64,000 nucleotides of DNA from the NCBI GenBank assembly GCA_947311845.1, contig CAMZMU010000055.1, positions 25,817,369 to 25,881,368 on the forward strand. Direction: 5' to 3'. A program made the translations under genes and the position numbers. Below, piece after piece: positions 23,403 through 35,190 of this stretch (its first letter is position 1; each line of letters starts with the position of its first letter). Source of the stretch: Poa pratensis. Its lineage: Eukaryota > Streptophyta > Magnoliopsida > Poales > Poaceae. The notes under the pieces were generated by a model. That model was not told the origin of the DNA and searched no databases. It worked only from the letters and a program-made list of their open reading frames with translations.

Positions 23403-24368
23403 TGCTGGTTTCACAACTGGGCTGAACGTGTCACCATAGTCAATGCCGTGCCGCTTAGTGAAACCACGGGCAACCAAACACGCTTTGTGCTTATCTACAG
23501 AACCATCAGGCTTGTGCTTTGTCTTGAACACCCATTTGCTACCCACAATATTAACTCCAGGTGGTCGCGGAACCAGAGTCTAGGTGCCCATTTGACAAAG
23601 AGCAAAAAATTCATCAGCCATAGCCGACCTCCAAGCCAGTTCTCGAAGCGCATCACGGTGCAAAGACGGAGCCGCAGAGAACGCACGGCGCTTCTCATCG
23701 TAACGCACAGTGCCATCAGTGAATTTCTTCTCGTGGCGAGTGTGATCCCGTAGACGCGTGACCATGGTATGACCAGGAGCAGCAGCGGAGGCAGGCGACG
23801 GGGCAGTGGCAGTAGTCGACGGCATCACGACGGGAGAAGTCCCAACAAACGATGATGGGTCGAAAGAGGCTGGAGAGGTTGGCCTGAAGGCAGGTGATGA
23901 CGGGCCACGAGAGGCCGGACTAGGCGGGTCCGAGCCAGGTGAAGCTGGGCCGGACGCGTGGGGAGCCTTGCCCCCATGCACGTCGATCACAGGAGGCGCG
24001 TGTGGAGCCGTGCCCCCATGCCAGTCGATCACAGGGGCACGATGTTGGTCGCAACTCCAGAATCCCGCGGATAGGATGCATCAACTGTAGCACGAGGATT
24101 AGTAGACAAGTACGATAAGTCATATTTGCGCACACGTTCACTCATAGCCGTTTCCGATGAAGGGAAAGTGAGAGCCTCATAAAAAGCCGGAATATCAACC
24201 TGAACACCAGGGGTAGCATAAGGGAAAACAAAATGACATCACGAGAAATATAAATCCGTCCCGTGGACCAATCAAGGCACTTATATCCCTTATGGATGGC
24301 ACTTTATCCTAAAAACACACAAAGTTTGCAACGAAAGTATAACTTATGCGCATTGTACTTATGGAGGC
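23403..24368 (-). pseudogene. Copia pol: integrase C-terminus to start of RT
   Basis: The minus strand reads LHKYNAHKLYFRCKLCVFLG, a stop, then AIHKGYKCLDWSTGRIYISRDV: the conserved copia segment after the integrase core. A Pro/Ser/Ala-rich linker follows, then HTMVTRLRDHTRHEKKFTDG. After RELAWRSAMADEFFALCQMGT it reads [20 protein letters not shown] and [23 protein letters not shown], the first RT motifs. The YVDD active site is missing because the element ends at 23403. Several stops and frame changes occur. Confidence 0.82.
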
Positions 24369-25880
24369 TGATACGTCTCAAACGTATCTATAATTTTTGA
24401 TGTTCCATGTTGAATTATATCAAGTTGCTACATGTTTTAGTTACACTTTATATCATTTTTATGCATTTTCTGGGACTAACCTATTAACTAGATGCCACAG
24501 TGCCAGTTCCCTGTTTTCTGCTGTTTTTCGTTTCAGAATATCTATTAAGGAAATATTCTCGGAATTGGACGAAACGAATTGCACCGTCAATGATATTACG
24601 AGGAGAACACGAAGTCCAAACGGGAGACGGAGTGGGGCCCCGAGGCCACCACGCCATAGCTGGGCGCGGCCCAAGGGGGGCCCGCGCCGAGCTATGGTGT
24701 GGCTGCCTCGTGCAGCCCCCGACGCCGCCTCTTCGCCTATATATCGCCCCCGACGCGTAAACCCTAGTACGATTCGTCATATTCGCAAATACAACTCCGT
24801 GCTCCGCCGCCATCCGAAACTCCGTTTCGGGGGACAGAAGTCTCTGTTCCGGCACCCTGCCGGGACGGGGAAGTGCCCCCGGAGCCATCTTCATCAACAC
24901 CGGAGCCATCTTCATCGCCATCTCCCTCTCCCATGATGAGGAGGGAGTAGTTCTCCATCGGGGCTGAGGGCTCATACCGGTAGCTATGTGGTTTATCTCT
25001 CTCTCTCATGGTGTGATCTTATTGTGATCATGAGCATTGTAATCTAGTTGAATCTATGGATGATTTCCCCTTCACTATGATATGCTACTCAAGTGTTTTG
25101 TCATTGTAATCTGTGGAGTCATGTTAAGCACGTTATCACGGTGACAGTGTGGGTGATGTGTATGACTCCATTAATATATTAGAGGGATGTTTTATGATTG
25201 TTGGATAGCACTATTTCACTTGCGGAGGTTGTGTTCTGTCTAGGATTACCTTCAGTGACATTGGGGTGTTCTAGGTGTGTTTCACCGACCTTGAGGTGTG
25301 CTGTTATTAGCCCTACGCACTTGACTTGGTGTATGCTATGATGATGTGGTGTTCGTTTACTCAGACTTTGAGGAGTGCTGTTATTAGCCCTACGCAGAAG
25401 ACTAGTATTTCTATCCAACATGAGAATAATCCGGAGTAGCATAGTGAAGAGGAGTATTTATGTATTCAATCATGATTATATATGTTGAGAGTGTCCACTA
25501 GTGAAAGTATGATCCCTAGGCCTTGTTTCCAAGCATTGAAACACCGTTTACTACAAGTTCCGCTACATGTTTGCTTGCTGCCATTTTTATTACAGATTGC
25601 ATCTACTACTTGTTACCATCCATACCACTTGTATTTCACTATCTCTTCGCCGAACTAGTGCACCTATACACCTGACAAGTGTATTAGGTGTGTTGGGGAC
25701 ACAAGAGACTTCTTGTATCTTAATTGCAGGGTTGCTTGAGAGGAATATCTTTGACCTCTACCTCCCTGAGTTCGATAAACCTTGGGATACTCACTTAAGG
25801 GAAACTTGCTGCTGTTCTACAAACCTCTGCACTTGGAGGCCCAACACTGTCTACAAGAGTAGAAGCATTCATAGACATCA
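24369..25880 (+). repeat. 5' LTR of the gag-only element
   Basis: It runs from TGATACGTCTCAAACG to GACATCA, 1512 bp. It contains a TATA-like CTATATATCG near 24737, followed by AAACCCTAGTACG. It keeps the roughly 230-bp GC-rich segment (24781-25007) that is missing from the 3' LTR. Confidence 0.93.
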
Positions 25881-25890
25881 AGCACTTTTC

Positions 25891-25908
25891 TGGCGCCGTT
25901 GCCGGGGA
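25891..25908 (+). other. Primer binding site (tRNA-Asp type)
   Basis: TGGCGCCGTTGCCGGGGA begins 10 bases after the 5' LTR. It is the tRNA-Asp-complementary primer site known from Athila-type Gypsy elements. The match is recalled, not computed. Confidence 0.8.
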
Positions 25909-25990
25909 GGTAAGTGTTGTAAGGTATCTCCTTTAGATTCTGCAGTTATATCTTTTTGTTTCTTGTTTTTAATTTCACTAGTTAGGCTTA

Positions 25991-28597
25991 ATGGAAAACA
26001 ACAAAAAAATTAGAGATCTCTATGAAATTTATCTTGAGCTAGGACATGATGTGTTTGAAGAGAAAATTAAAAAACCTATGGAAATTTGCTTGCATGATAG
26101 TGGTAATGTTTTTAGTATAAATTCTTTGAACACTATTATTGCTAATGCTATGGAAAAGTCTAAGCTTGGGGAAGCTGGTTTTGAACACAATGATCTTTTT
26201 AGTTCCCCAGCTTTTGAGGAGAAAATTCGTTCTCATGATACTTTGTCTCCCATATGTGATAATTCTAATGATGCTTGTGATATTCTCAGTCCAACTTCTG
26301 AAAATATTCCTTTTAGAATACCTATGAAAATTGTTGAAAGAGTTATGAATGATCAATATGCAGGGGATGGATCAGTCCATCCAAGTGCTCACTTGTTGAA
26401 ACTTACAGAACTTTGTGAGTTGTTTAAGGTTGCAGGTTTATCAAGAGAAAATGTCATGAAGAAATTATTTCCATTGTCACTTAAGGACAAAGCAAGGGAG
26501 TGGTATGAGCTACTAGATGATCCTCGTCATTCGGAGTGGAAGGAGCTTGAATCTCTCTTTTACTCTAAATTTTATCCTCTTCATGAAGTGCATAGAGATA
26601 GGAATTTCATTTACAATTTTTTGCCTCGTGACACAGAAAGCATTGCTCAAGCTTGGGAAAGACTGAAAATATTATTACTCAAATGTCCTAACCATGGGCT
26701 TCCTGAGGAGATAATTGTTACTAATTTTTATGCAAGACTTTCAGGTGATTGCAAGGATTATCTAGATGCATGTTCAGAGGGTTCTTTCACAAGTAAGAAG
26801 GTTGAAGCTAAATGGGATCTTCTTGAAACAATTCATTACAATGCTGAAAATTGGGAGAATGACAAAGGTAAAGAATCAGGTATAAACTATGAGTATGATT
26901 GCATTAAGTCTTTCACTGAAACTGCTAGTTTTCATGAGCTTAGTGCTAATTATGGTCTTGATTCTCAAATTATTGTTGATTGCTGTAGAACCTTTGCTTC
27001 TCATATTAGTATTCCTAAAGAGAATTGGGACATGTATCATGAACCTTTTAAAGACACTTGCTTGGAAACCGAAATTGTTACTAATGATTGCAATAAACAT
27101 GCCCAAACTTCTGAAAATATTGTTTCTTATAAGCATGTTAATTTTTGTGGAGCACTTAGACCTTGTGAAAATACTAATAATGAAGAAGAATATTGTAAAG
27201 TTCATAAGCATGAGAAAACTAGAATATGGAGTAGGGCTCTAAGTGATCTTGCTGAAAAGATTTGTGTCCTATATCCTTTTATCTGTGAACTTTGCTATGA
27301 AGAAGGTCATTTCGAATTCCAATGCTCAAAGTTTGATAATACAATTTCGAGTTTGTTTGATGATAGCATGATTGATCCCGATCTTTATGATGAACTTGAA
27401 TTATTTTTGGGGTGTGAAGAGTTGTCAAGCAAAACTTCTATGTTAGATATGAGTGCCTTTGATATGAACATTTTGCAGGAATGCCACAGCTATTGTGTTG
27501 ATAAGAGCCACACTAATGCTTATATAGAAAAAATTATAAAAGATGTGGCTTTACCAAAATATGAAAGGACAGATACTTGTTTTACTCTAATTAATGAAAG
27601 GGAGGAATCCTCCCAAGTTTCTTCTGTTGTTCCTAACAATAAACCAGGTTATATGGAGAAGCTTCCTTTCAAGCCTCTCCCTCCTAAAGAAGGAAAGAAG
27701 AAGAAGAAGAGGAGGAGTAAAAGGAGAGAGGAAACGGTATCTTCCCCTAAACATGTTGCTCCTATTATAGTTGTTGCAGATGAGTCTGAACTTGATGATG
27801 TTCCTATGCCTTTTACTTATAGTAGTGATCATGATTGGGAAAAACACACTACTTTTGATATTGAAAATCTTTTGGGTACCAATTCTGAAGATGATGATAT
27901 TAACAATTGTTATACTATTAGTACTATCCATGTTCCTTCCAATGATGATATGGAAAGCTCTAAGCTTGGGGATGTTGAGGTTTTTGAAAATCCTTTTGCT
28001 ACAAATGATTACATATTTGAGACCTCTCCTCCTAGTGAGGTTTTCGAAAATGCTTTTGGTATTAATGATTATATGTTTGAAACTCCTTTTGCTAGTAAAA
28101 ATTATGATACTATGTTTACAAGTATTTATACTTGTAAAGACAATTATCCCCTTGTTTATGATGATACTATGCCTCCAGTCTTTGACACTTATTGTGATGA
28201 TAAATATGCCACATATTATAATTACAACCATCTCTCTAATATACAACTTGTCTATCATGTTCAAGTCCTTTATGATAATCCTGCTCCCAATGTTACTAAC
28301 AAGAAGGATTTTGCTTATGTGGAAAATATTGATACTTTTATGCATAAGGATCATGATAAAAATGTTTCATGTGATGGTTATATTGTGGATTTTATCTATG
28401 ATGTTACTGGAAATTACTATGAGAGAGGGAGACATGGTTTCATTTATTCCAATAATATTATTTCTCCTCTCTCTTTGTTGAAGGTTTTGAAGTGGTGCCT
28501 GTTTTGTCTTTCTATGCTAGCAGCTTTCAACTTCAATGATTTGTTTTCTTACAAGGCTCCTTTGCATAGGAAGTGGGTTAGACTTAAATGTGTTTGA
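25991..28597 (+). CDS. Gag-like protein of the gag-only retrotransposon (868 aa)
   Basis: This is an intact ORF of 868 residues. Residues about 115-270 resemble the retrotransposon gag domain (LKDKAREWYELLDDPRHSEWKEL; FYSKFYPLHEVHRDRNF; QAWERLKILLLKCPNHGLPEE). A CCHC zinc knuckle lies at about residues 432-445 (CELCYEEGHFEFQC). A basic patch with KKKKKRRSKRREE is at about 570-585, possibly for RNA binding or nuclear entry. Residues about 665-710 hold two diverged copies of FENxFxxNDYxFET. The C-terminal 40 residues include a hydrophobic stretch (WCLFCLSMLAAFNF). The long acidic, repeat-containing C-terminal half has no domain I recognise. Role: particle assembly and RNA packaging. The absence of any pol ORF downstream is real, as no frame is open there. 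Codon use is AT-rich, unlike the host genes. Confidence 0.88.
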   Translation: MENNKKIRDLYEIYLELGHDVFEEKIKKPMEICLHDSGNVFSINSLNTIIANAMEKSKLGEAGFEHNDLFSSPAFEEKIRSHDTLSPICDNSNDACDILSPTSENIPFRIPMKIVERVMNDQYAGDGSVHPSAHLLKLTELCELFKVAGLSRENVMKKLFPLSLKDKAREWYELLDDPRHSEWKELESLFYSKFYPLHEVHRDRNFIYNFLPRDTESIAQAWERLKILLLKCPNHGLPEEIIVTNFYARLSGDCKDYLDACSEGSFTSKKVEAKWDLLETIHYNAENWENDKGKESGINYEYDCIKSFTETASFHELSANYGLDSQIIVDCCRTFASHISIPKENWDMYHEPFKDTCLETEIVTNDCNKHAQTSENIVSYKHVNFCGALRPCENTNNEEEYCKVHKHEKTRIWSRALSDLAEKICVLYPFICELCYEEGHFEFQCSKFDNTISSLFDDSMIDPDLYDELELFLGCEELSSKTSMLDMSAFDMNILQECHSYCVDKSHTNAYIEKIIKDVALPKYERTDTCFTLINEREESSQVSSVVPNNKPGYMEKLPFKPLPPKEGKKKKKRRSKRREETVSSPKHVAPIIVVADESELDDVPMPFTYSSDHDWEKHTTFDIENLLGTNSEDDDINNCYTISTIHVPSNDDMESSKLGDVEVFENPFATNDYIFETSPPSEVFENAFGINDYMFETPFASKNYDTMFTSIYTCKDNYPLVYDDTMPPVFDTYCDDKYATYYNYNHLSNIQLVYHVQVLYDNPAPNVTNKKDFAYVENIDTFMHKDHDKNVSCDGYIVDFIYDVTGNYYERGRHGFIYSNNIISPLSLLKVLKWCLFCLSMLAAFNFNDLFSYKAPLHRKWVRLKCV

Positions 28598-31094
28598 TAT
28601 TTGCTTCTTGGTGCTCTTTTAAATTCAATTCTTATACTTATAAGAGCACCATTAAAATTGACATGCCTAGCTCAAAGGCATCTTTTATTTGCTGTTTTGT
28701 TGTGCCAAGGAGGGTTACTAATGCAAAGTTGGTTTTTATTTTCGGGACTGCATTGGGACAGATTGCTGTTCGTCACCGTTTAATTCAGTAGAAAATCAAA
28801 AAAAATCGAAAAATGCTGAAACTTTTTGTGCATGTTCCTGATGATGTTACGCAACTTTCATTATTTCAAAAGTTCTTCATCTGAGCATCGTAAGTGCCTC
28901 GAAAAAATTCGTAATTACAGACTGTTCTGGTCTGACAGATTCTGTCTTTTATTTTGCATTCTCTCTTTTACAAGTTTTTAAGTGGTTTCTTTTCGTGTAA
29001 AAGTGCCCACTTGAGCCTAGTAACAGTGGCTAATGTTTAAAATAGTTGGCTTGTGAGTTTTGTCTTTGCTAGAACTTTGAAGTATTATCATTTAGTGCAC
29101 TAACCTGCTAATGAGAAAAGCTGTTAAGTTTTGGTGTGAAGGAAGTTTTCAAGTGTTGATAGAGGAGGATGATACTACATGATCAAGAAGAGTGAAAAGC
29201 TTAATCTTGGGGAGGCTCCCCAGCATATTTCAAGAAGACTCAAGCATCTAAGCTTGGGGATGCCCAAGGCATCCCTTCTTCATCTACAAATTATCAGGTC
29301 ATCTCTAATTGTGCTATATTTTTATTGCTTCATGCTAATGTACTCTTCCTTGGAGCGTCAGTGTGTTTTTGTTTTCAGTTTGTTTTGTTTTGTTTGCTGT
29401 GCTATACTTGTTGGATCCTAGTATTCATGTTTGGGAGAGAGACACGCTCCACTTTTTCATTAGAATACTCTTGTGCTTCACTTATACTTGTTGAGTATTC
29501 CTGTCTAGCTGCTGTGATTGCTTTTAGCTTTCAGTTTTTCATGTATCTCTTGTTAGAGCTATCAGTTTCTTTTGAAGAAAGTACTCTCTTGCTTCACTTA
29601 TATCTGTTTGGAGAGTTGTCAAATAAGTTGATTGGTGTTTGGTTGGACCAGAAAAATGCTATGCATGTGGTAGTGGTATAAAATGCTTACATGAATCTTT
29701 TTAGATCGTTGTCTTGAGTAATTTGATGCTTGCCAATTTTTTTGAGCTGTCAAGTAATTAATGTTTAAGCTTGTGCATCATGTAAGTAATGGCTATTAAT
29801 GAAGAACTACAATAAGGATTTTCTGCTATAATAATCTGTTGCATAATTGGAAGTCCATAGTAGTCTAAATAATTTTTGGATGAAGGCTATGTGTTAACAA
29901 GGAAGACAGTGGGAGTCTATGGTTCGTCAAACCTTGTGTTTTATGTACACTCTTGCTATTCCAGTTGATAATGATGTTTGCTTATAATAACCTTGCTAGC
30001 CTAAACTCTGTACTAAGAGGGAATGCTTCTTGTACATCCAAAACCTTGAGCCAAATCCATGCCACCTGTGTCCACCATACCTACCTATTATGTGGTGTTT
30101 TCACCATTCCAAGTAAATTTCTTCATGTGCTATCTACTAACTACTCAAAACTGTTACATTTCCTTTTTGTGTCACTACTTGAAAAGCTCATAAGGACGTA
30201 GATAGGTGGTCTTTATTTCCTGGTTGATCAAATTTTACACACCTGGACTAGTGGCATATACATCCGCTTATCCAATAATTTTGCAAAAAGAGCTGGCAAC
30301 GGGGTGCCCAGTCCCAATTAATTACAACTTTAACCAAACAATTCTCTTCACATCTTTTTGCCCCTGATTCGTCAGTCAAGCAATGTTCACAAGTGTGTAA
30401 ACAAAAGAGAAGAGGGATGATCTGCCCGCTGGTAGAAATAACGTCCTTCATGGGAGCCGCTCTTGTAAAGTTTGATCAACTAGTGAAGTAGAGTATTGCC
30501 TATATGCTGATTTGTTGACACCTGTATACACCATTACCTTACAAAACAATATTTTATGCTCTCTATATACCTTCGGGAACTACAGCTCTAGCACATGATG
30601 TTAATCCCTGCTTCCCTCTGCGAAGGGCCATTCTTTTACTTTTATGTTGAGTCAGTTTTCCCATTTCTTTCTGTCTCCTTAAGCAAACATCATTGTCAAC
30701 TCCAGTATAACAGTTTTTACATAACTTTGTGTTTGGTTGATCATCATTGACATTATCTATATGATATACATGTTGAAAGTTGAAGCATATGCTGAAGCCT
30801 TTGTGTTGATACAAACACTTTCATGTTGAGAATTATTGCTGCTGTGAGCTAACTATTATGTTAGACTATTATATCTCTAAATGTTTTATAGTATTATTCA
30901 TGAAAGTTTGCACTTGTGTGATCATTTATGTTTACTCTTTATTTACTTGCTTGCAAACTATAGACCATTGGCTTGGATCACTTCATTCAGATCATGTGCA
31001 TTACATTGTTATTTGATCAAAGATTGTGTTGGTAGCATGTCACTTCAAAAATTATCTGTTTTTATCGTTTACCTACTTGAGGACAAGTAGGAAC
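28598..31094 (+). other. Non-coding internal region replacing pol
   Basis: These 2.5 kb between gag and the polypurine tract have only short open frames and no pol motif on either strand. The region contains further copies of the polypurine-like motif AGCTTGGGGA (29251 and, changed, near 29208). It may carry packaging or replication signals in cis, as in other non-autonomous LTR elements; that is inference. Confidence 0.75.
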
Positions 31095-31110
31095 TAAGCT
31101 TGGGGATGCT
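31095..31110 (+). other. Polypurine tract region
   Basis: TAAGCTTGGGGATGCT directly precedes the 3' LTR start (31111). The purine core is GGGGA, which is short, but this is the usual position and sequence of the plus-strand primer in this element group. Confidence 0.65.
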
Positions 31111-32410
31111 TGATACGTCTCAAACGTATCTATAATTTTTGATGTTCCATGTTGAATTATATCAAGTTGCTACATGTTTTAGTTACATTTTATATCATTT
31201 TTATGCATTTTCTGGGACTAACCTATTAACTAGATGCCACAGTGCCAGTTCCCTGTTTTCTGCTGTTTTTCGTTTCAGAATATCTATTAAGGAAATATTC
31301 TCGGAATTGGACGAAACGAATTGCACCGTCAATGATATTACGAGGAGAACACGAAGTCCAAACGGGAGACGGAGTGGGGCCCCGAGGCCACCACGCCATA
31401 GCTGGGCGCGGCCCAAGGGGGGCCCGCGCCGAGCTATGGTGTGGCTGCCTCGTGCAGCCCCCGACGCCGCCTCTTCGCCTATATATCGCCCCCGACGCGT
31501 AAACCCTAGTACGATTCGTCATATTCGTCATATATTAATGGTGTGATCTTATTGTGATCATGAGCATTGTAATCTAGTTGAATCTATGGATGATTTCCCC
31601 TTCACTATGATATGCTACTCAAGTGTTTTGTCATTGTAATCTGTGGAGTCATGTTAAGCACGTTATCACGGTGACAGTGTGGGTGATGTGTATGACTCCA
31701 TTAATATATTAGAGGGATGTTTTATGATTGTTGGATAGCACTATTTCACTTGCGGAGGTTGTGTTCTGTCTAGGATTACCTTCAGTGACATTGGGGTGTT
31801 CTAGGTGTGTTTCACCGACCTTGAGGTGTGCTGTTATTAGCCCTACGCACTTGACTTGGTGTATGCTATGATGATGTGGTGTTCGTTTACTCAGACTTTG
31901 AGGAGTGCTGTTATTAGCCCTACGCAGAAGACTAGTATTTCTATCCAACATGAGAATAATCCGGAGTAGCATAGTGAAGAGGAGTATTTATGTATTCAAT
32001 CATGATTATATATGTTGAGAGTGTCCACTAGTGAAAGTATGATCCCTAGGCCTTGTTTCCAAGCATTGAAACACCGTTTACTACAAGTTCCGCTACATGT
32101 TTGCTTGCTGCCATTTTTATTACAGATTGCATCTACTACTTGTTACCATCCATACCACTTGTATTTCACTATCTCTTCGCCGAACTAGTGCACCTATACA
32201 CCTGACAAGTGTATTAGGTGTGTTGGGGACACAAGAGACTTCTTGTATCTTAATTGCAGGGTTGCTTGAGAGGAATATCTTTGACCTCTACCTCCCTGAG
32301 TTCGATAAACCTTGGGATACTCACTTAAGGGAAACTTGCTGCTGTTCTACAAACCTCTGCACTTGGAGGCCCAACACTGTCTACAAGAGTAGAAGCATTC
32401 ATAGACATCA
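31111..32410 (+). repeat. 3' LTR of the gag-only element, with internal deletion
   Basis: It matches the 5' LTR for the first 412 bp and from GTGTGATCTT onward, but 5' LTR bases 24781-25010 are replaced by about 18 bp (31523-31540). Net loss is 212 bp. The GC-rich leader part of the LTR is therefore missing in this copy. Confidence 0.9.
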
Positions 32411-32695
32411 GAGGCTAGGCCAACAAGCGCAACCAAAGGTACGAAGAAAATCATAGTTTGGCTGAATTTTGAAGAGACGATGGATAAGTGTATCTTTGTG
32501 GAGAATAGGTGTAGGCATGCGGTTTATGAGGTAACACGCGGTCAAGAAAGCTTCATCCCAAAACCGTAACGAAACCGAGGAGTGTGCAAGGAGAGCCAAG
32601 CAGGTCTCTGCAAGGTGGTGATGTTTGAGTTCTGCAACACCGTTCTGTCGGGATGCGTGAGGACAAGACACGCTATGAGAGATGTGAAGGGGATC
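32411..32695 (-). pseudogene. Copia integrase core fragment
   Basis: The minus strand reads SCPHASRQNGVAELKHHHLA and SSVSLRFWDEAFLTACYLIN, then RLFKIQPNYDFLRTFGCACW. This is the C-terminal half of the copia integrase catalytic core, including the catalytic Glu region near NGVAE. It is bounded by the BARE-like LTR on one side and the gag-only element on the other. Confidence 0.88.
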
Positions 32696-34287
32696 GTATG
32701 CAGAAAACAAAAAAATCTAACAACGATAACCTAAATAGTCAAGATCTATTACTATGCAGATATATAGTAACGGAGGAGATCGATGAACATACCCTTGTAG
32801 ACCAAAAAGCGAGGATTATGCTCCCGCACAAGCGTTGTTGATGAAACCGACGAAGCCGAACTCAAGGTCGAGTAGATGAACTCCTCCAAGTGCCTCAAGT
32901 GTAGCACCTCGTAGCTCTACACACGTACGATGTAGACGACGACCCCCGAGCTCTAGTTCCAGCGAAGCGGCGGTAGCAGACTTGGATCCGGCAGCACGAC
33001 GGTGTGCGTATGGTGGAGAGAACTCCATCAACCCGTGCGCAGCTCCAATTGCGGAGTCACGTCTTAAACGGATGAGAGAAAGAGAGGAAGGATGCATTTT
33101 TCAAAGGCAAAGGGCACCCCTATATAAAGGCGGAGGAGGGCTGCCAACCTTGGTGGCTTGGCCATGTGGGAAGTCCCACATGGCCAGCCGGACCATGGTG
33201 GTGCACCGGCCCTAGGTGGGCCCCTAGGCCGGCCGGCCTCCCTCCCCTTTGTAGGGTGCGGTCCCCCCCAATGGGCTTTTGACCTCCGGTCAAAGAGGTC
33301 AAAGCCCATTTAAGGTGGGCTGCCATTTAAGTCTGAAATAAATAAAAATAAAAACATATTTAATCATTAATTACATTAATTAATATTAAATACACATTAT
33401 CTAATTTATTTCGTTGCCCTCCGAACTTCATCGGATATGTCCCGGAACCCTTCTCAATTTTCACTTCGATATCCAATCTAATTTTAATCGTCGTCTAACC
33501 ATAAGTGTGCCACCCTACGGTTCAGGATTATTCCAGACATGATCGAGACATATCTCCGATCAATGACTAACAACGGGATCTGGAAACCCATGATAGGCCC
33601 TGTGCGTCCACGAATATTTTCCATCGTTTGAACCTTAAACGTCAAGTCCCATACCTTTTGCTTGGCGATACTTAGTTTGTCCGAGACTTGTTCTACGGTA
33701 TCCTGATACCTAGCTTGATCTCGTCATTGACAATACTATCTTTACTCGTCTGTTATATTACATCCTCGTGACCTAGTCACATGCTTACAAGCTCATTGAT
33801 GTAATCTCACCGAGTGGGTCCAGAGTATCTATCCTGCTATGTGGATTGGAAAATCCCGCTCTTGATCCTACGCCTCAACCTATTTCTTCGGATACCTGAT
33901 GTGCGACACTTTTATTGTCAACCTATTTAAAGTATGACGTTTGATGCAATCAAGGCACCCTCCAGAGATAGTGATTAAATAGATCTCACGGTCAAAGGTT
34001 TGAGTAACGTTCTCCTATATATTGGGTGTGCATCCATCACATCATTCACCTAATGATATGACTCCATTATCAATTGACATCCATGTCCATGACCAGGAAA
34101 CCTTGATGATCTGTTGATCTCAATGGACTAGTAAAGAGACTACTAGGGACCTGGTTGTTTACATACCACACGTGTATTAATGTTTCCGCTCAATACAGTT
34201 ATAGCATGGTATAAAACATATTATGAACAATCGAGATATGACAAATAAAATATCTTTATTAATTGCCTCTAGGGCATATCTCCAACA
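32696..34287 (-). mobile_element. BARE/Angela-like solo LTR in the copia integrase
   Basis: On the minus strand it starts at 34287 with TGTTGGAGATATGCCCTAGAG and runs about 1.59 kb to near 32696. Copia integrase coding lies on both sides. A GGAT sequence at both edges (32691-32694 and 34288-34291) may be what remains of the target duplication. A TATA-like CTATATAAAGG context is seen (reverse of CCTATATAAAGGCGG at 33119). No internal domain is present. Confidence 0.75.
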
Positions 34288-35190
34288 GGATGCCTGTGCG
34301 CTGAAAATAGCGGTGCAGCTTATGATATTCACCACCCCAATCGGACTGAACACATTTAATTTTAGCATCCAAAAGACGCTCGACATGAGCCTGGAAAACA
34401 TAGAAAACTTGCTCGACATCAGACTTGTGTTTAAGAAGATATATCCAGCAGAAACGCGAATAGTCATGAATAAAACTAAATTAATATTTGTAGCCGCCAG
34501 AAGATGCAATAGCAGGACCCTAACCATCATAATGAATTAACTCAAGAGGCATAGTGGAAACACATTCAGATGAATTATAAGATAACTGATGACTCTTAGC
34601 ATGCTGACAAGCATCACATACTGAAACAAAATCGTCTGACGGTAAAGAAGAAAAATTATGTTGCGTGAAATGTTGTGCACTACATTATTTGAGGGATGAC
34701 CGAGACGCTGATGCCACTAGGACGATGGGACCTTGACACTGGAGCTAGCATGGCGGGATGACGGCGAGGATGAAGCTCGACTATATGGGATTGGATAGAG
34801 GCCATCCTGGCTCCTACCGTGAAGAAGAATTCTTCTCGTGGCCTTGTCCTTAACACAGAAAAATGACAGTGAAATTCAACGAACACGTCATTATCACAAA
34901 CAAGACGATAAACTGAAAGGAGATTCTGGTGGATATTTGGGACATGAAGGACATTGCTCAAGTGGAGAGACGAACCGGCTAAATATGAATGACCAATGTG
35001 CGAAATAGACAAACCAGCACCGTTGGAGACTTGAACATTGTCCTTCCCACTGTAACGCTCGTGGATGTGGAGGCGTTCAAGATCATTCGTGAAGTGATCC
35101 GTAGCCCCGGTGTCCATCAACCAGGGAGGAGTGGCGGTCACAAGAAGCAGCTCCCACGCTGGCAGATTTGTGGCTATTAGGGGCATGAAG
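34288..35190 (-). pseudogene. Copia protease to integrase N-terminus
   Basis: The minus strand reads PPWLMDTGATDHFTNDLERL, the copia aspartic protease with its D-T/S-G active site (DTGA). It continues with SNVLHVPNIHQNLLSVYRLV and NDVFVEFHCHF. A gag-pre-integrase part follows, with CxxCHxxxH-like remains in other frames (34550-34680), and then the RNase H-fold integrase start (34300-34540). Frames change repeatedly, so it is dead. Confidence 0.82.

Larger units (their letters stand above)
24369..32410 (+). mobile_element. Young non-autonomous (gag-only) LTR retrotransposon, Athila/Gypsy-like
   Basis: This is a complete element of 8042 bp with a perfect 5-bp target duplication GAGGC (24364-24368 and 32411-32415). 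The LTRs both start TGATACGTCTC and end GACATCA. The 5' LTR is 1512 bp. The 3' LTR is 1300 bp because of one internal deletion; apart from that, only one base difference was noticed by eye (CAC/CAT near 24442 and 31184), so insertion is recent. A primer site, one long gag ORF and a polypurine tract are present. There is no protease, RT, RNase H or integrase anywhere between 28598 and 31094. It must therefore use proteins from a relative. It inserted into the integrase region of the copia element. Confidence 0.93.
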
